A stretch of DNA of 64,000 nt from Actinoplanes sp. DH11. GTDB lineage: Bacteria; Actinomycetota; Actinomycetes; Mycobacteriales; Micromonosporaceae. The position numbers and the translations under genes are program-made. The DNA lies in assembly GCF_020873875.1 (NCBI RefSeq), contig NZ_JAHWGU010000024.1, forward strand, positions 62,001 through 126,000, in the 5' to 3' direction. Each line of letters starts with the position of its first letter. Position 1 is the first letter of the stretch. This document shows positions 1 through 8,659 of the stretch, one piece after another. The notes under the pieces were generated by a model. That model worked only from the letters and a program-made list of their open reading frames with translations, made no database searches and was not told the origin of the DNA.

Positions 1-1255
1 TGTCGCGGGGTAGGCCTAGCACCCGCTGCGCCAGGATGTCCCGCTGGATCTCGTTCGTCCCCGCATAGATCGGGCCCGCCAGGGCGAAGAGGTAGCCGTC
101 CGTCCAGGCCGTCTGCGTCTCGGCGTTCGCGCCGAGCGTGTCAAGGGCCGCCTCGTGCAGCGCGATGTCCGTTTCCGACCAGAAGATCTTGATGGCGCTC
201 GGTGGCATCGTGGTGGTCAGGGAGGCGTGGGCGGCGAGCCGGTAGGCCCGGGCCGCGATCCACGCGTCCACCACCCGGTCGCGGGTGGCGCCGTCGGCGG
301 GGTCGCCGTGGCCGAGCCAGAGGTCGACGAGCCGGGACGCGGCGGCGGTGAAGCGGCCGGGGCCACGCAGGGTGAAGCCGCGTTCGTGACCGGCGGTGCT
401 CATCGCCACCCGCCAGCCGTCGCCGGGCCGGCCGATCACGTCCGCGTCCGGCACGAACACGTCGTCCAGGAAGATCTCCGCGAAGCCGGTGCGGCCGTCG
501 AGCTGCGCGATCGGGCGCACGGTGACGCCGGGTGCGCGCAGGTCGACCATGAGGTACGTCAGGTTGCGGTGCCGTTCGTCCGGCGGCCCGCTGCGGAACA
601 GGCCGAACGCCCGGTCCGCCACCGCCGCCCGCGAGCTCCACGTCTTCTGGCCGGAGAGCAGCCAGCCGCCGTCCGTACGCCTCGCCGTGGATCGCAGCGC
701 AGCAAGATCGCTGCCCGCCTCCGGCTCGGACCAGGCCTGCGCCCAGACCGTCTCGCCGCGCGCCATCGGCGGCAGGATCCGCGCGCACTGCTCGGCGGTG
801 CCGTGCGCGAGCAACGTCGGCGCCAGCAGGAACAACCCATTCTGTCCGATTCGGATCGGTGCGCCACAACCGTGGTACGCCTCATCGAAGATCAGCTCGT
901 GCAACGGCGGAGCATCGCGCCCGCCGAACGCGGAAGGCCACGACACCACCGCCAGCCCGGCGTCGAAGAGGCTGCGCTCCCAGGCCCGATGCGCCGCCGC
1001 GCCGGCACTGGTGTCCACATCGGGCAGTGGTCCCCGGGGCGCATTCCGGGCCAGCCAATCACCAACTTCCTCCCGAAAGGCCGCAGCGGAGGAAACCTCG
1101 GCATCGGAAGTAGGCCCCGGGGAGGCATCGGAAGTAGGCCCTGGGGAGGCTGCGGACGTAGGCCCGGGGGAGGCGCCGGGCATAGGCCTCAGAGCAGCTT
1201 CGGAAGGCGGCCCGGCGGCGGGAAGCGAGCCGGGAGTGCCGGCCGGGGGATTCAT
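1..1255 (-). CDS. fadE31: Acyl-CoA dehydrogenase, FadE31-like (3' end outside window)
   Basis: At least 418 residues of an acyl-CoA dehydrogenase; the stop lies beyond the left edge. Visible family signatures are the LAVVSWPSAFGGR loop, the flavin region WSEPEAGSDLA, the GQKTWSS strand and the C-terminal PIYAGTNEIQRDILAQRV. These closely match mycobacterial FadE31, which acts on CoA thioesters late in degradation of the last two steroid rings. The ATG at 1255 overlaps the stop of the upstream hydratase (ATGA), so translation is probably coupled. Residues 28-52 are a low-complexity insert built from an 8-residue SPGPTSDA-type repeat that the family normally lacks. FadE31 works with FadE32 or FadE33 in mycobacteria; such partners are not in this window and may lie just to the left. 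Confidence 0.85.
   Translation of the reverse strand, partial: MNPPAGTPGSLPAAGPPSEAALRPMPGASPGPTSAASPGPTSDASPGPTSDAEVSSAAAFREEVGDWLARNAPRGPLPDVDTSAGAAAHRAWERSLFDAGLAVVSWPSAFGGRDAPPLHELIFDEAYHGCGAPIRIGQNGLFLLAPTLLAHGTAEQCARILPPMARGETVWAQAWSEPEAGSDLAALRSTARRTDGGWLLSGQKTWSSRAAVADRAFGLFRSGPPDERHRNLTYLMVDLRAPGVTVRPIAQLDGRTGFAEIFLDDVFVPDADVIGRPGDGWRVAMSTAGHERGFTLRGPGRFTAAASRLVDLWLGHGDPADGATRDRVVDAWIAARAYRLAAHASLTTTMPPSAIKIFWSETDIALHEAALDTLGANAETQTAWTDGYLFALAGPIYAGTNEIQRDILAQRVLGLPRD
1101..1190. repeat. 24-bp coding tandem repeat in fadE31
   Basis: Three near-identical 24-bp units start at 1101, 1125 and 1149, followed by a partial fourth from 1173. The period is a multiple of three, so the array adds the peptide unit SPGPTSDA in frame to the FadE31 N-terminus. 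Confidence 0.8.
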
Positions 1256-2082
1256 TCGGCGGCTCTCTTCATGGCTGCGGCGTCCATCCCGGCGAGCGGG
1301 TCCGCGCTGGTCTCCGCGTTGTGGGCGTGCGCCAGATGGTGCAGCCCGAAGGCCGTGTCCATGCCGGCGCGCATCCCCATCTGGTCCTCGCACAGGTTCA
1401 CCGCGCGTTTCGCCAGCGCCAGCCCGAACGACGGCATCCGGGCGATCCGCTCCGCCAGCGCGAACGTCTCGTCCGCCAGCGCGTCCCGGGGCACGACGCG
1501 GTTGACCATGCCGGCCTCGTACGCCCGCCGGGCCGGAAGCCGGTCGCCGGTGAAGAGCATCTCGCGGGCCAGGCGCGGGCCGAGCATCCAGGGGTGCGCG
1601 AAGTATTCGACGCCGGGGATGCCCATCCGCAGCACCGGGTCGGCGAAGAACGCGTCGTCGGCCGCCACGATCAGGTCGCACACCCAGGCCAGCATCAGTC
1701 CGCCGGCCACGCAGGCACCCTGCACCATCGCGATCGACGGTTTCGGGATCTCCCGCCAGCGACGGCACATGCCCAGGTAGACCTCCATCTCCCGGGCGTA
1801 CCGGCGGTCGGCGCCGACCCGGTCCGTGTGGTCCCACCACGGTGCGGCGCGGCGCGGGAAGGAGGTGTCGGCGTCGCGTTCCGGTGTGCCGATGTCGTGG
1901 CCGGCGGAGAAGTGGTCGCCGGCGCCGGCGAGGACGATCACGGCGACCGACGGGTCGTCGACGGCGCGGGTGAACGCGTCGTCGAGGGCGTACGTCATCG
2001 CCGAGTTCTGCGCGTTGCGGTAGCGCGGCCGGTTCATCGTGATCAGGGCGACGGGTCCGCGGGTTTCGTGGAGAACGGTCAC
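1252..2082 (-). CDS. Enoyl-CoA hydratase/isomerase (crotonase family)
   Basis: A 276-residue crotonase-fold protein. The N-terminal ALITMNRPRYRNAQN, the oxyanion-hole region AGAGDHFSAGHDIG and the second oxyanion segment VQGACVAGGLMLAWVCDL are all present, followed by LFTGDRLPARRAYEAGMVNRVVP. It should hydrate, isomerise or hydrolyse an acyl-CoA; the substrate cannot be read from the sequence. It lies between fadD3 and fadE31 with 4-base overlaps on both sides (GTG start at 2082 sharing GTGA with the fadD3 stop; its own stop inside ATGA). That places it in the HIP-CoA branch of steroid breakdown. It differs clearly from EchA19 and EchA20, which are encoded elsewhere in the window. Confidence 0.85.
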   Translation of the reverse strand: MTVLHETRGPVALITMNRPRYRNAQNSAMTYALDDAFTRAVDDPSVAVIVLAGAGDHFSAGHDIGTPERDADTSFPRRAAPWWDHTDRVGADRRYAREMEVYLGMCRRWREIPKPSIAMVQGACVAGGLMLAWVCDLIVAADDAFFADPVLRMGIPGVEYFAHPWMLGPRLAREMLFTGDRLPARRAYEAGMVNRVVPRDALADETFALAERIARMPSFGLALAKRAVNLCEDQMGMRAGMDTAFGLHHLAHAHNAETSADPLAGMDAAAMKRAAE

Positions 2083-3725
2083 GGCGACTCCCGCAGCAGG
2101 TATTTGAGCACTTTGCCGGAGGCGTTGTGCGGCAGCTCGGACCGCAGCTCCACGGTGCGCGGCACCTGATAGCCGGCGAGACGCCCACGGCAGAAAGTGA
2201 TCACTTCGGCGGGGTCCGGATCACAACCCGGGCGGGGTACGACGTAAGCCCGGCCCACCTCACCCAGGCGTACGTCCGGGACCCCGATCACCGCGACCTC
2301 CGCCACCGCCGGCATCGCGGCGAGGGCCCGTTCCACCTCGGCCGGGTACACGTTGAAGCCGCCGCTGATGTACATGTCCTTGAGCCGGTCCGTGATCGTC
2401 AGGTAGCCACGGTCGTCGAGCCGGCCCACGTCCCCGGTGTGCAGCCAGCCGCCGGCGTCGATCGCCTCGGCCGTGGCCACCGGGTCGTCCAGGTAGCCGA
2501 GCATCACGTTGGGCCCGCGCAGCAGCACCTCGCCGCCGGGCTCGGCGATCCGCACCCGCATCCCGGCCGCGGCCCGCCCCGACGTGGTGGCCACCGTCCG
2601 GTCGTCGTCGCCGGGGCGGCACATGGTGGCGACCACGGCCTCGGTCAGGCCGTAGGCGGTGAGGACCGTGCCGAACCCGAGTTCCTCCCGGATCCGGGTG
2701 ACCAGGGCGGGCGGCACGGTGGCGGCGCCGGTGACCGCGAGCCGCAGCGACGACAGGTCGTGGCCGGCCCGGCCGGGATGGTCCAGCAGCCCGATGTAGA
2801 GGGTGGGCGCCCCGGGCAGCACGGTGATCCGTTCGGCGGCGATGATCTCGCAGGCGCGCGACACGTCGAACACCGCCTGCGGCACGATCGTGGCACCGGA
2901 GAGCAGGCAGGCCAGGATGCCGGCCTTGAGCCCGAAGCTGTGGAAGAACGGGTTGACGACGAGGTAGCGGTCGTCGCCGCTCAACCCCGCGATCCCGGCC
3001 CACGACGCGGCGACGCCGAGGGCTTGACGGTGTGCGCTCATGGCGCCTTTGCTGCGGCCGGTGGTGCCGGACGTGAAGAGGATGTCGCTGAGGTCGTCCG
3101 GCCGTACCGCCGCCGCTCGTGCCCGCGCCGCCGCAACGGGCACGCTGAGCCCGCCCCGCAGGAAGTCCTCCCACAAGACCGACAAGTCGGAAATGTTCTG
3201 ACCGGGGTGGGCGGCGGCTCGGGCGTGTGGCCGGGTGGGGGGAGGTGGTGCGGCGGCGGCTCGGGTGTGTGGCCGAGTCGGGGGAGGTGGTGCGGCGGCG
3301 GCTCGGGTGGTGGGCTCGGGGGCCGGGAGGGTGACGATCGCCGGGGGCAGGGGAGCGGCGGTGGCGCTCAGCTCGGTCAGGCGGTCGGTGCCCAGGAACG
3401 GTCCGGAAACGATCAGGGCTCGCGCGCCGCTGCGCCGGAGCAGGTCGGCGGCCTCGGTCGCCGGGTGGCGGGTGTTGATCGGCACCAGCGTGGCGCCCGC
3501 GCAGCTCGCGCCGAGCGCGGCGATCACCCATCCGGCCGTGTTCGGCGCCCAGATCGCGACCCGGTCCCCAGGCTCGATGCCGGCGGCCAGGAAGGCGCGG
3601 GCCGCCGCCGTGACGTCCTCGTGCAGGGCGGTGAAACTCCACCGCGCCGCGCCGTCGACAAGCGCCGGGGCCGGCCCGAAGTCGCGGGCCGCGCGGGCCA
3701 CCGCGGCCGGGATGGTCTGCTCCAT
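2079..3725 (-). CDS. fadD3: HIP-CoA ligase FadD3 (acyl-CoA synthetase)
   Basis: A 548-residue ANL-family ligase expected to activate HIP, the bicyclic propionate left after removal of steroid rings A and B. It shows the P-loop DILFTSGTTGRSKGA (about residues 214-228), the adenylation core VLTAYGLTEA, the hinge TDRLKDMYISGGFNVYPAEV and the C-terminal lysine in NASGKVLKYLL. Similarity to mycobacterial FadD3 runs along the whole length. The ATG at 3725 was chosen because the family N-terminus begins just after it; upstream in-frame codons only encode the DNA repeats. Residues about 139-172 carry an extra TRAAAAPPPPTRPH repeat. It faces fadE30 across a KstR2-type operator, the arrangement known from mycobacteria. 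Confidence 0.9.
   Translation of the reverse strand: MEQTIPAAVARAARDFGPAPALVDGAARWSFTALHEDVTAAARAFLAAGIEPGDRVAIWAPNTAGWVIAALGASCAGATLVPINTRHPATEAADLLRRSGARALIVSGPFLGTDRLTELSATAAPLPPAIVTLPAPEPTTRAAAAPPPPTRPHTRAAAAPPPPTRPHARAAAHPGQNISDLSVLWEDFLRGGLSVPVAAARARAAAVRPDDLSDILFTSGTTGRSKGAMSAHRQALGVAASWAGIAGLSGDDRYLVVNPFFHSFGLKAGILACLLSGATIVPQAVFDVSRACEIIAAERITVLPGAPTLYIGLLDHPGRAGHDLSSLRLAVTGAATVPPALVTRIREELGFGTVLTAYGLTEAVVATMCRPGDDDRTVATTSGRAAAGMRVRIAEPGGEVLLRGPNVMLGYLDDPVATAEAIDAGGWLHTGDVGRLDDRGYLTITDRLKDMYISGGFNVYPAEVERALAAMPAVAEVAVIGVPDVRLGEVGRAYVVPRPGCDPDPAEVITFCRGRLAGYQVPRTVELRSELPHNASGKVLKYLLRESP
3211..3312. repeat. 42-bp coding tandem repeat in fadD3
   Basis: About 2.4 copies of a 42-bp unit, with matching positions at 3219, 3261 and 3303. 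It encodes two full copies of a 14-residue Ala/Pro-rich unit in a loop of the ligase N-terminal domain, keeping the frame. Confidence 0.75.
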
Positions 3726-3808
3726 CCGGCTTCCCCCCATCCGGCGCCCATCCGGCTTTCCCCCATCCGGCGCCCATCCGGCTTTCCCCCATCCGGCGCC
3801 CATCCGGC
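3723..3808. repeat. 26-bp tandem repeat over the fadD3 translation start
   Basis: CATCCGG recurs at 3723, 3738, 3749, 3764, 3775, 3790 and 3801, alternating about 15 and 11 bp apart, which makes three 26-bp units. On the minus strand every copy reads CCGGATGG, and the first coincides with the fadD3 start codon. The fadD3 leader therefore holds several decoy ATG codons. The period is not a multiple of three. Confidence 0.8.
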
Positions 3809-3828
3809 CTCCGGGGGAAGGGTTACCA

Positions 3829-3842
3829 AGCAAGTGCTTGGT
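3829..3842. promoter_or_regulatory. KstR2-type operator between fadD3 and fadE30
   Basis: AGCAAGTGCTTGGT matches the published KstR2 consensus AnCAAGnnCTTGnT at every fixed position. It lies within an 18-bp near-palindrome ACCAAGCAAGTGCTTGGT (3825-3842) in the gap between two divergent HIP genes. Confidence 0.8.
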
Positions 3843-3882
3843 CGGTAGGGTGAGCCTACGCGCGCTCCGGGAGGTGACGCCA

Positions 3883-5109
3883 GTGGCCGGCGACGAGGCG
3901 TTCCGCCGTGAGATCCGGGAGTGGCTCGCCGCCGAGCTCACCGACGACCTGCGCGGCGCCGGTGGCCCGGGCCGGGAGAACGAGGCCTTCCCGCGACGCC
4001 TGGCGTTCACCCGCCGGCTCGCCGCCGCCGGGTGGACCACGCTGGCCTGGCCGGTGGCGCACGGCGGGCGAGGCGCGTCGCTGGCGCGCCAAGTGATCTT
4101 CCACGAGGAGTACGCGCGCAGCGGCGCCCCCGGCCGTGTCGACCACATCGGCACCACGATGGTCGGGCCCACCCTGATGGACCTCGGCACCCCCGAGCAG
4201 CGACGCCGGTTCCTGCCGGCCCTGCGCAGCGTCGGGGAGCTGTGGTGCCAGGGTTATTCGGAGCCCGGCGCCGGTTCCGACCTGGCCGGGGTCACCACCC
4301 GGGCCCGGCTCGACGGCGACCGGTGGGTGATCACCGGGCAGAAGGTGTGGACGTCGCTGGCGCATGTGGCGGACTGGTGCTTCGTGCTGGCCCGCACCGA
4401 GCCGGTGGACGGCGGGCCCCGGCACCGTGGCCTCTCCTACCTGCTGGTGCCGATGCGGCAGCCCGGTGTCACGGTCCGGCCGATCCGGCAGATCACCGGC
4501 GACAGCGAGTTCAATGAGGTCTTCTTCGACGACGCCCGCACCGAGCGGGACCTGGTCGTCGGCCGTCCCGGTGAGGGTTGGCGCGTGGCGATGGCGACGC
4601 TCGCCTACGAGCGCGGGGCGGCCACGGTGGGGCAGCAGATCGGGTTCCAGCGTGACCTGGACGACCTGGTGGCGCTGGCCCGGCGCACCGGCGCGGCGGC
4701 CGATCCGCTGCTGCGGTCCCGGCTGGCCCGGTCCATGGTGGACCTGACGGTGCTGCGGTCGCACACGGTGCGGACGCTGGCGTCGGACGATCCGCCACCG
4801 GCGAACCCGTCCGTGGTGAAACTCCTCTGGGCCCGGTGGCGGCAGAGCCTGGGCGAGCTGGCGATGGACGTCCTGGCGAGCGCCGACCCGGCAGCCGGCA
4901 GCACGGCCGCGAGCGGCGGCGTGTCGGCAAGCGGCGGCGCGGCGGCAAGCGGCGGTGCGGCGGCGGGTGTCGAGGCCGGGGAGAGGGATCGCTGGGAGCG
5001 GCTTTTCCTGTTCAGCCGGGCCGACACGATCTACGGCGGGTCCAACGAGATCCAGCGAGGCATCGTCGCGGAGCGGGTCCTCGGCCTGCCGCGCGGTGAC
5101 CGCCGGTGA
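3883..5109 (+). CDS. fadE30: Acyl-CoA dehydrogenase FadE30
   Basis: A 408-residue acyl-CoA dehydrogenase that in mycobacteria desaturates the HIP-CoA side chain. Recognisable parts are TLAWPVAHGGRG, the flavin motif WCQGYSEPGAGSDLA, GQKVWTSLAH, the YERGAATVGQQ helix and the C-terminal DTIYGGSNEIQRGI. The GTG at 3883 follows a GGGAGG ribosome site at 3869-3874. Residues about 331-366 form a Gly/Ser/Ala-rich insert (SGGVSASGGAAASGG type) that other FadE30 proteins lack. The stop overlaps the ipdF start, so the two genes form one unit controlled from the KstR2-type site upstream. Confidence 0.9.
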   Translation: MAGDEAFRREIREWLAAELTDDLRGAGGPGRENEAFPRRLAFTRRLAAAGWTTLAWPVAHGGRGASLARQVIFHEEYARSGAPGRVDHIGTTMVGPTLMDLGTPEQRRRFLPALRSVGELWCQGYSEPGAGSDLAGVTTRARLDGDRWVITGQKVWTSLAHVADWCFVLARTEPVDGGPRHRGLSYLLVPMRQPGVTVRPIRQITGDSEFNEVFFDDARTERDLVVGRPGEGWRVAMATLAYERGAATVGQQIGFQRDLDDLVALARRTGAAADPLLRSRLARSMVDLTVLRSHTVRTLASDDPPPANPSVVKLLWARWRQSLGELAMDVLASADPAAGSTAASGGVSASGGAAASGGAAAGVEAGERDRWERLFLFSRADTIYGGSNEIQRGIVAERVLGLPRGDRR

Positions 5110-5876
5110 GACCTCCGGCCGGGCGGGGGCTGCTGCACGGCAAGGTCGTGGTGGTCACCGCGGCCGCGGGCGCCGGGATCGGGTCGGCCGTGGCCCGCCG
5201 CTGCCTGGACGAGGGTGCCTGCGTCGTGCTCGGCGACAGTCACGCCCGGCGGCTCGGTGAGGTGCGCGAGCAGTTCGAGGCCGCGTGCCCGGGCCGGGTC
5301 GGCGCGGTGCCGTGCGACGTGACGGACGAGGCCGCCGTGCGGGAGTTGATCGACGCGGCGGTGCACCACTTCGGCCGGCTCGACGTGCTCGTCAACAACG
5401 CCGGCCTGGGCGGCAACCGGCCGGTCGCCGAGATGGCCGACGAGGAGTGGGACCGGGTTCTCGACGTCACGCTCACCGGCACGTTCCGCTGCACCCGGGC
5501 CGCGCTGCGCCTCATGATCGCGCAGGGTGGCGGCGGTGCGATCGTGAACAACGCGTCGGTGCTGGGCTGGCGTGCCCAGGCCGGTCAGGCCCACTACGCG
5601 GCGGCGAAGGCCGGGGTGATGGCGTTCACCAGGTGCACCGCCATGGAGGCTGCCGAGCACGGCGTACGGGTCAACGCCGTCGCGCCGAGCCTGGCGGCGC
5701 ATCCGTTCCTGGACCGGGTGGTGGGCCGTGCCGAGCTGGCGGAACTGGCCGGGCGGGAGGCGTTCGGCCGGGCCGCCTTCCCCTGGGAGGTGGCGACCGT
5801 GGTGGCGTTCCTGGCCAGTGACTACGCGTCCTACCTGACGGGCGAGGTCATCTCGGTGAGCAGTCAGCGCGCCTGA
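5106..5876 (+). CDS. ipdF: IpdF, (5R)-hydroxy-HIP-CoA dehydrogenase (SDR)
   Basis: A 256-residue short-chain dehydrogenase. The nucleotide loop is TAAAGAGIGSAV, the NNAG motif is present (VLVNNAGLGG), and the catalytic Ser, Tyr and Lys appear in NNASVLGWRAQ and HYAAAKAG. The sequence from HGKVVVVTAAAG to EVISVSSQ closely follows mycobacterial IpdF, which oxidises the 5-hydroxyl of the HIP-CoA intermediate. The GTG start overlaps the fadE30 stop (GTGA), as expected for a co-transcribed pair. Confidence 0.88.
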   Translation: MRPPAGRGLLHGKVVVVTAAAGAGIGSAVARRCLDEGACVVLGDSHARRLGEVREQFEAACPGRVGAVPCDVTDEAAVRELIDAAVHHFGRLDVLVNNAGLGGNRPVAEMADEEWDRVLDVTLTGTFRCTRAALRLMIAQGGGGAIVNNASVLGWRAQAGQAHYAAAKAGVMAFTRCTAMEAAEHGVRVNAVAPSLAAHPFLDRVVGRAELAELAGREAFGRAAFPWEVATVVAFLASDYASYLTGEVISVSSQRA

Positions 5877-5932
5877 GGGCCCGCGGTGCGGCGGTGGCCG
5901 TACCCTTGCGCGCCCTTCCGCGGGGAGTAGAT

Positions 5933-5946
5933 TGTAACGCGTTCTA
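5933..5946. promoter_or_regulatory. KstR-type operator upstream of the DUF3068 gene
   Basis: TGTAACGCGTTCTA matches the KstR consensus TnnAACnnGTTnnA at all fixed positions. It ends 17 bases before the ATG of the PorA-like gene, close enough to block transcription initiation. Confidence 0.65.
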
Positions 5947-5963
5947 CTTTCTAGGAGGGCGTG

Positions 5964-6992
5964 ATGAGGCGGCGGATCACGGGTTCGGCACTCTTCGGGT
6001 TCGGCCTGCTGTGCCTGCTGCTGGCCGGCGCCCTGGTCTGGATCGTCGTCCCCTCGCAGCGGAAGGTGCCCCTCGACCTGATCCCGCCCGATGTGGTGGT
6101 GCAGGCGGAGAACGCCACGTTCGTGCAGGCCCAGGTGCTGCCGGACGGCACGCCGCAGATCGCTGTGCAGACCGCGCCGCTGCGGTCGACGACGGGCATC
6201 AAACCCGACTTCCAGGCCGCCGCCGGGCTCATCGGTGATCTCGCGGACAACACGCTGATCTGGAACGTGTACCACGCCACCGACCGGGCCGACACGATGC
6301 AGCCGATCAACCGGTCGGAGAGTCGCGTCGCGCTCGATCGGGTGTCCGGCGCGGCGGTCGACTGGGACGGCCAGTGCCACAGCGAGACGCAGGGTGAGCC
6401 GTGCACCGCGGGGAACGCCGAGTTCACCGGGCAGCTCTACCTTTTCCCGTTCGGCACCGAGAAGCGGACGTACCGCTACTGGGACTCGACGCTGCATCAG
6501 GCGCTGCCGATCCGGTTCCGGGCCGAGGAGAACTACAACGACCTGCCGACGTACCGTTTCCAGCAGCAGATCCCGTCGCAGCCGGTCGCGATGGACTCGG
6601 AGTCGCTGAGCGGCCTGCTCGGTTTCCTGGCGCCCGGGGCGACCACCGGCACCGTGAACTACCAGGCCGTCCGCACGCTCTGGGTGGAACCGGAGACCGG
6701 CGCCATCGTCGGGTACCGCGAACAGCAGCGTCGCGAGCTGGTGCCGGACATCGGCGCCCCGGTGGTCATCTTCGACGCCGACCTGACCTACGACCAGGCC
6801 ACTCTCGAGGCCGTGCGGGACGAGGCGGCCGGTGGCCGTACCCTGCTGATCCTGCTCGGCTTCTGGGTCCCGCTCGGGCTGCTGGTGCTCGGGCTGGCGC
6901 TGACGATCTGCGGCGTGCTCCTGGTCCGCAGCGCGCGCGGGCAGCAGGCCCCGGCGCCCGAGGCCGAGACGGAGCCGGCCCCAGTCCCGTAG
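5964..6992 (+). CDS. DUF3068/PorA-family membrane protein
   Basis: A 342-residue protein with an N-terminal membrane helix (about residues 6-29), a long extracytoplasmic part and a second helix near the C-terminus (LLILLGFWVPLGLLVLGLAL), ending in an Ala/Pro/Glu-rich tail. The LWNVYHATDRADTM-like region and the overall layout match the DUF3068 family, sometimes annotated as actinobacterial porin PorA. The ATG at 5964 sits 4 bases after an AGGAGGG site. The KstR-type operator just upstream and the position after ipdF point to a role with steroids, perhaps uptake or envelope, but no function is established. Confidence 0.8.
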   Translation: MRRRITGSALFGFGLLCLLLAGALVWIVVPSQRKVPLDLIPPDVVVQAENATFVQAQVLPDGTPQIAVQTAPLRSTTGIKPDFQAAAGLIGDLADNTLIWNVYHATDRADTMQPINRSESRVALDRVSGAAVDWDGQCHSETQGEPCTAGNAEFTGQLYLFPFGTEKRTYRYWDSTLHQALPIRFRAEENYNDLPTYRFQQQIPSQPVAMDSESLSGLLGFLAPGATTGTVNYQAVRTLWVEPETGAIVGYREQQRRELVPDIGAPVVIFDADLTYDQATLEAVRDEAAGGRTLLILLGFWVPLGLLVLGLALTICGVLLVRSARGQQAPAPEAETEPAPVP

Positions 6993-7231
6993 GGAGGGTT
7001 CTGGTGGTCGTCGCAACAGCAACTAAGAGGGCTGGGCTTGGCGATGCCCCCCACCGCGCCTCGGTAACGGACGGCCGGCGGCTCCGCCAGACGCCTGACT
7101 CGCGGCATGACAGTGCGCCGCCACGGGCACAGACCAACCGATCCGAGAATAGAGTTGACGTGGCTTCTTATTGATTGCCATGGTTTATACGGGAAGTTGA
7201 GGTGCATGCCGCATCAAGCCGGAGGGCGATC

Positions 7232-8311
7232 TTGACTGAGACGAAATCGGTATTTCTGGAATTCGTGACAGGGAAGGTCAACGAACTGCTGCAAAGCACG
7301 GGAGAAACTCCGGGGCGCGACGATATCGCTCGCCTGCTGATCGAAAACCTTCTAGAAATTCTTACGCTCCGACGTGACTTACGTGATGAACTCCAATCAG
7401 AGGTTGTTGACCGGGCTGCTGAACGGCATGCCGCCGCGAATGCCGCCGCGATTGGCGACACCGCTACGAATCACGCACTCCAACTATTTGACGACTTGCT
7501 GGCCGCAGGCGAAGGAGCTAATCAGCGACTGATAAACGCCGTGTGTTCGCGGGCGCAGTTTTGGGATTTTGAGGAAGCATCTGAGGGCGACAGGATATTC
7601 CTTCCTAGCCATATAATTCACGCATTGCTACTGTTCTCATTCCAGGCGCGCGCTTTGATGGTGGCGAAAGAGGTTGCAGCACTCTCCAAGCTTGCCCTTT
7701 ACGACGGTGCGGAAGCGCGGATCAGGACACTTTACGAGATCGGCATAATTTCTCGAGCGATCGCATCCGACGCAGATTACTCGCTGTCTGAGCGGTACCA
7801 TGCTTCAGGGGTTTATGAGCGGCTAAGGGACATTCGCGCATACAATGAGACATGTGCTGAAATGGGATTCCCGCCTCCAGGTCTGGACGAGAGGGCCGAT
7901 TGTGAGAGTCTGGTCGTTCAAATCGAGAAAAAGTTCGGTCGAGAGATCCGTGAGCCTTACGGTTGGGCATTGCCCATATTTGGCGCAGGCAGGCGAAGGG
8001 TTACTTTCGCTGACCTAGACCACCGCTTCGGCGGTGACGAACTACGTTCTGTGTATCGCCTGTTGAATCATTCGATTCATGCTGGAGCTTCCGTGGCAGC
8101 ACTAGGGGTGGACTTCGGTAGCAAAGGACTTACCCCCGCGCGCCCGATTTTTCATCATGGCAAGTCGATTCGATTACTGCGAGTATCTTCGATCCTGCTG
8201 GAAGCGCTGAACTATGCCGTTTTTGAATCACTGCTCAGGCCAGAAGAGTGGGACAATTTTTCCTCAGTTGCGCTAATGAGAGAGTTTCGATACAAGATTG
8301 AGGAAATCTGA
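7232..8311 (+). CDS. DUF5677-like protein, probable recent acquisition
   Basis: A 359-residue protein. The TTG at 7232 is chosen because GGAGGG lies at 7221-7226; in-frame GTG 7202 and TTG 7175 are alternatives. Central motifs such as YDGAEARIRTLYEIGIISRAI and YRLLNHSIHAGA resemble the DUF5677 family, a group with no firm biochemical role that often occurs near mobile or defence genes. Base composition is visibly lower in GC than every neighbour and codon use is relaxed (many A/T third positions). It is followed at once by an IS110 remnant, so it probably arrived by transfer. I cannot assign a function. Confidence 0.75.
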   Translation: MTETKSVFLEFVTGKVNELLQSTGETPGRDDIARLLIENLLEILTLRRDLRDELQSEVVDRAAERHAAANAAAIGDTATNHALQLFDDLLAAGEGANQRLINAVCSRAQFWDFEEASEGDRIFLPSHIIHALLLFSFQARALMVAKEVAALSKLALYDGAEARIRTLYEIGIISRAIASDADYSLSERYHASGVYERLRDIRAYNETCAEMGFPPPGLDERADCESLVVQIEKKFGREIREPYGWALPIFGAGRRRVTFADLDHRFGGDELRSVYRLLNHSIHAGASVAALGVDFGSKGLTPARPIFHHGKSIRLLRVSSILLEALNYAVFESLLRPEEWDNFSSVALMREFRYKIEEI

Positions 8312-8322
8312 CAAAGTAAATC

Positions 8323-8622
8323 ATGGCCACCGTTCAGCTGCGTAACCCGACCGAAGGTCGCGCCTACTACGACCGCAAGAAGGCAGCCGGAAAAACCTCT
8401 ATGGAAGCCATGGGGCACTGAAACGGCGCCTGTCCGACGTCGTCTACCGGCAGATGCATCGATGATGCCACGGCGACGATGGCGATGGGCCCGGGAGGAC
8501 ACCGGGAAGCGTCTGCGAACTCCAGCGCGACCAGCTCTGATCCCCACACCGGCTCTTCGGAGAAGTCGCTTCCCGAACCCGCCGACAACAAGTCTAGAAC
8601 CCCGCTGCAGACAACGTCTTGA
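8323..8622 (+). pseudogene. IS110-family transposase C-terminal remnant
   Basis: Reading from 8323 gives ATVQLRNPTEGRAYYDRKKA and then KTSMEAMGH, typical of the end of IS110-family transposases. A single-base loss near 8418 restores KRRLSDVVYRQM, and a second shift near 8460 restores DATATMAMGPGGHREAS and SSEKSLPEPAD before TGA at 8622. The N-terminal catalytic part is absent. TTGACACAGAGAGG just downstream resembles the region after such transposases. This is an inactive fragment. Confidence 0.7.
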
Positions 8623-8659
8623 CACAGAGAGGAGCCAGAAGCGGGGATTCGATCATGCG

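Noticed and set aside
155-1780. Long plus-strand reading opposite fadE31 and the enoyl-CoA hydratase gene
   Set aside because: It is antisense to two genes with clear family motifs and translates to Arg/Pro/Gly-rich sequence without motifs, a GC-rich shadow.
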